Shown here one piece after another: positions 62,361 through 64,000 of a stretch of DNA of 64,000 bases. Source of the DNA: Ahrensia sp. (GTDB lineage: Bacteria; Pseudomonadota; Alphaproteobacteria; Rhizobiales; Rhizobiaceae). The first letter of the stretch is position 1. Every line of letters starts with the position of its first letter. Location: contig NZXU01000120.1 of the NCBI GenBank assembly GCA_002698425.1, forward strand, positions 11,470 to 75,469, in the 5' to 3' direction. Below the pieces are notes generated by a model. That model was given only the letters and a program-made list of their open reading frames with translations. It was not told the origin of the DNA and searched no databases. Position numbers and translations under genes: made by a program.

Positions 62361-62888
62361 TTATTTGCCCGCGCGGTCGAGATCGGTCGCCGGAACCAGC
62401 GTGGCGACGGCGCGGGTCGAACCGAGCGAGAGGGTGACCTGGCTGGCGTCGAGCGAGGCGTAGCGCAGCGGCAGGTAGACCGGAGCGAAAAGCGGGCTGT
62501 CGTCGCCGGAAGGCTCGATCACCAGTTCGTCGATCGAACCGTCCTCATTGACGAAGGCGTCGGTAACATAGCCGAGGTTGACGCCGTCGGCGCTGACCAC
62601 GTTCATGCCCATCCAGGCGTCGTTCATCTCGTGCTCGACTTCCGGGTAGACGCCATCGAGCACGCCGCCGAAACGGTCGGCGTCGAGATTGGCGTAGGCC
62701 ACCTGGTAGGCGCCTTCGATCGGCTCGGCCGAAGGCTGGCTCGCCGAGACCAGCGCGGTGCCGGCGAACACGGTCGCCGAGACGATCGCCAGCGCCAGGG
62801 CGCGGCGCATGCCGCGGGCCTCGGCGGCGTTGCGCCGCGTTGCGGTTTCAAAGGTGAAGCTGCCGAAAGTGTGATCTGTGTTCGTCAT
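62361..62888 (-). CDS. PRC-barrel domain protein, membrane-anchored or secreted
   Basis: 175 aa from ATG 62888. Hydrophobic segment near residues 28-50 (RALALAIVSATVFAGTALVSAS) forms an anchor or late signal. C-terminal part: VSADGVNLGYVTDAFVNEDGSIDELVI, the PRC-barrel beta motif. Function unknown; rhizobial genomes have many. Monocistronic. Confidence 0.8.
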   Translation of the reverse strand: MTNTDHTFGSFTFETATRRNAAEARGMRRALALAIVSATVFAGTALVSASQPSAEPIEGAYQVAYANLDADRFGGVLDGVYPEVEHEMNDAWMGMNVVSADGVNLGYVTDAFVNEDGSIDELVIEPSGDDSPLFAPVYLPLRYASLDASQVTLSLGSTRAVATLVPATDLDRAGK

Positions 62889-62989
62889 GGTCTCGCCGGT
62901 GATCCCTGTCACCGCCTCCTTGACCATGATGTCTACAGGGGGCCGCTCCTTGCAGGTGTGCACTCCGTCACACGGCGATGCGGCGCCCC

Positions 62990-63841
62990 CTATTGCGCAA
63001 GTGAGGCCAGGATGTCGGCCAGCGCGCCGGGCTGCGAATCGAAGGGCGAATGGCTGGCTTCCAGCGTGTGAACGGTGGTGGTCCCGCCCATCGCCTCGTC
63101 CGTCATCGCGATCATCTTCTTCTGCCCCGCCGGCGTGACCGCCCGGTCCATCGTGCAGTGCACGTAATGGCGCGGCACCCGGCCGAAGCGCTCGCGCGTC
63201 ACCGGGCTAGGAACGGCGACCACTTGCGCAGGCTCGTCGCAATGCAGATGGGCAAGCGCCGCCTCGAACTCCGCCTGCCCGATATCGGCGCAATAGGCCT
63301 GGCGAATGCGCTCGCGAAACGCCGGATCGTCGCTTTTGAAATCGATGCGCATCGCGCCGATCTCCGGCGGCGGCGCCGCGAACAGCGAGGGCACGAGCGC
63401 ATCCGCCATCACCGGATCCTGGATCATCGCCACCGGCGCAACGCCCGTCGGCAGCATGAAGGCGCTGACATAGACGGCCGCCGCGATCAGGTCGGGTATT
63501 TCCTCCGCGACATGCGAAACGGTTGCGCCGCCCAGCGAATGGCCGACAAGAACCGCCTTGCCGTTGCCGCGCGTCGCCATGGCGCGCACCGCCTCGGCCA
63601 CGGCTTTCGTGCGCTCGGCCTGCGTGACGCCGGCATTCGGCGACGGCTCGCGCGCAAAGGCTTCCCTGTCGAGCGGACGTTTGAAATAGCTCCCGGGCAT
63701 CTTCGCATGAATGCCGGCGCCGGGCAGATCGAGCGCCTCGCCCCGCAATCCGCGCGCCTCGAGGTCCCGGATCACGTGGTCCCAGGTGTGATGATCGTGC
63801 CAGGCCCCATGCACGAATACGAAGCCCGATGCCCCGGCCAT
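62990..63841 (-). CDS. Alpha/beta hydrolase
   Basis: 283 aa. VFVHGAWHDHHTWDHVI oxyanion motif, nucleophile elbow LVGHSLGGATVSHV, HSPFDSQPGALA for the catalytic histidine. Resembles the salicylate-esterase/hydroxynitrile-lyase-like group. Fifteen bp after the diguanylate cyclase stop. Confidence 0.87.
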   Translation of the reverse strand: MAGASGFVFVHGAWHDHHTWDHVIRDLEARGLRGEALDLPGAGIHAKMPGSYFKRPLDREAFAREPSPNAGVTQAERTKAVAEAVRAMATRGNGKAVLVGHSLGGATVSHVAEEIPDLIAAAVYVSAFMLPTGVAPVAMIQDPVMADALVPSLFAAPPPEIGAMRIDFKSDDPAFRERIRQAYCADIGQAEFEAALAHLHCDEPAQVVAVPSPVTRERFGRVPRHYVHCTMDRAVTPAGQKKMIAMTDEAMGGTTTVHTLEASHSPFDSQPGALADILASLAQ

Positions 63842-63856
63842 GCGTCTCTCCTCCGC

Positions 63857-64000
63857 TCAGGCGGCGTCGGCTCTCGCGGCGGCCGCCTTTTCGACGCGAT
63901 TACGCCCGCCATTCTTCGCCCTGTAAAGGGCGCTGTCGGCCTGTTCGAAGGCGGACCAGAAGCCCATGCCCGGCTTGTCGACCACGACATAGCCGATCGA
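63857..64000 (-). CDS. Diguanylate cyclase, C-terminal 47 residues only
   Basis: Reads in from the right edge and stops at 63859-63857. SIGYVVVDKPGMG, then EQADSALYRAKNGGRNRV, is the last part of a GGDEF domain (the ADxALYxAKxxGRNRV motif). N-terminal sensor and the GGDEF motif itself are outside the window. Confidence 0.88.
   Translation of the reverse strand, partial: SIGYVVVDKPGMGFWSAFEQADSALYRAKNGGRNRVEKAAAARADAA

Overview
The window looks like a chromosomal segment of a high-GC alphaproteobacterium of the order Hyphomicrobiales (Rhizobiales). Pointers are a DUF1344 protein, an extensin-like C-terminal lipoprotein, a rhizobial-type intergenic repeat (26-bp perfect inverted cores at 17398-17423 and 17472-17497), a BmpA-type nucleobase importer next to cytosine deaminase, and many CHASE/CHASE2, GGDEF and EAL signalling proteins. 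I cannot name the genus.

Bases 1 to about 10883 are the right-hand part of a genomic island. It is visibly poorer in G+C than the rest and ends in a 26-nt copy of a tRNA 3' end (10858-10883). On the minus strand it carries a translationally coupled set: a 1724-aa helicase with a C-terminal DUF1998/MZB domain, a SNF2-type helicase and the start of a DNA methyltransferase-like protein cut by the window edge. This is the core of a DISARM-like anti-phage system with the helicase and DUF1998 parts on one polypeptide. Two plus-strand cargo genes follow: a protein with a faint sliding-clamp resemblance, and a DUF7662 plus GIY-YIG nuclease-like protein.

From 10.9 to 21.8 kb come a class III CoA-transferase, a CHASE-PAS-GGDEF-EAL protein, and an importer operon (BmpA-type binding protein, ATPase, two permeases) ending in cytosine deaminase, with the intergenic repeat inside the operon. 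From 22 to 31 kb are a VPLPA-CTERM surface protein, a YegP-type protein, a zinc peptidase, a small cytochrome c behind an FNR/FixK-type box, and a glucosylglycerate locus: phosphatase, synthase, phosphorylase and a predicted pyrophosphate-dependent phosphofructokinase.

From 31 to 38 kb are a TetR regulator with three palindromic sites facing an NAD(P)-binding protein plus DUF1772 protein, and an operon of TPR/beta-barrel protein, FecR protein and CHASE2 adenylate cyclase, then aspartate aminotransferase. From 38 to 54 kb is mostly housekeeping and accessory metabolism: EAL proteins, GST, PQQ sugar dehydrogenase, GNATs, an EamA exporter, an enolase-superfamily dehydratase, a zinc alcohol dehydrogenase, a YciA thioesterase, a YegD-like Hsp70 and a lone BrnA-like protein.

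From 53.6 kb to the end are an EF-G-like GTPase with degenerate G motifs, a 400-bp intergenic region with two FNR/FixK-type boxes and a probable unannotated small RNA with its own terminator, an SH3/crystallin-fold-like secreted protein, three tandem GT39 (ArnT-like) glycosyltransferases, an extensin-like lipoprotein, a PRC-barrel protein, an alpha/beta hydrolase and the C-terminus of a diguanylate cyclase.

The items most worth following are the fused DISARM-like locus and its cargo, the three matching FNR/FixK-type boxes with the candidate anaerobic small RNA, and the pyrophosphate-type phosphofructokinase beside the glucosylglycerate genes.
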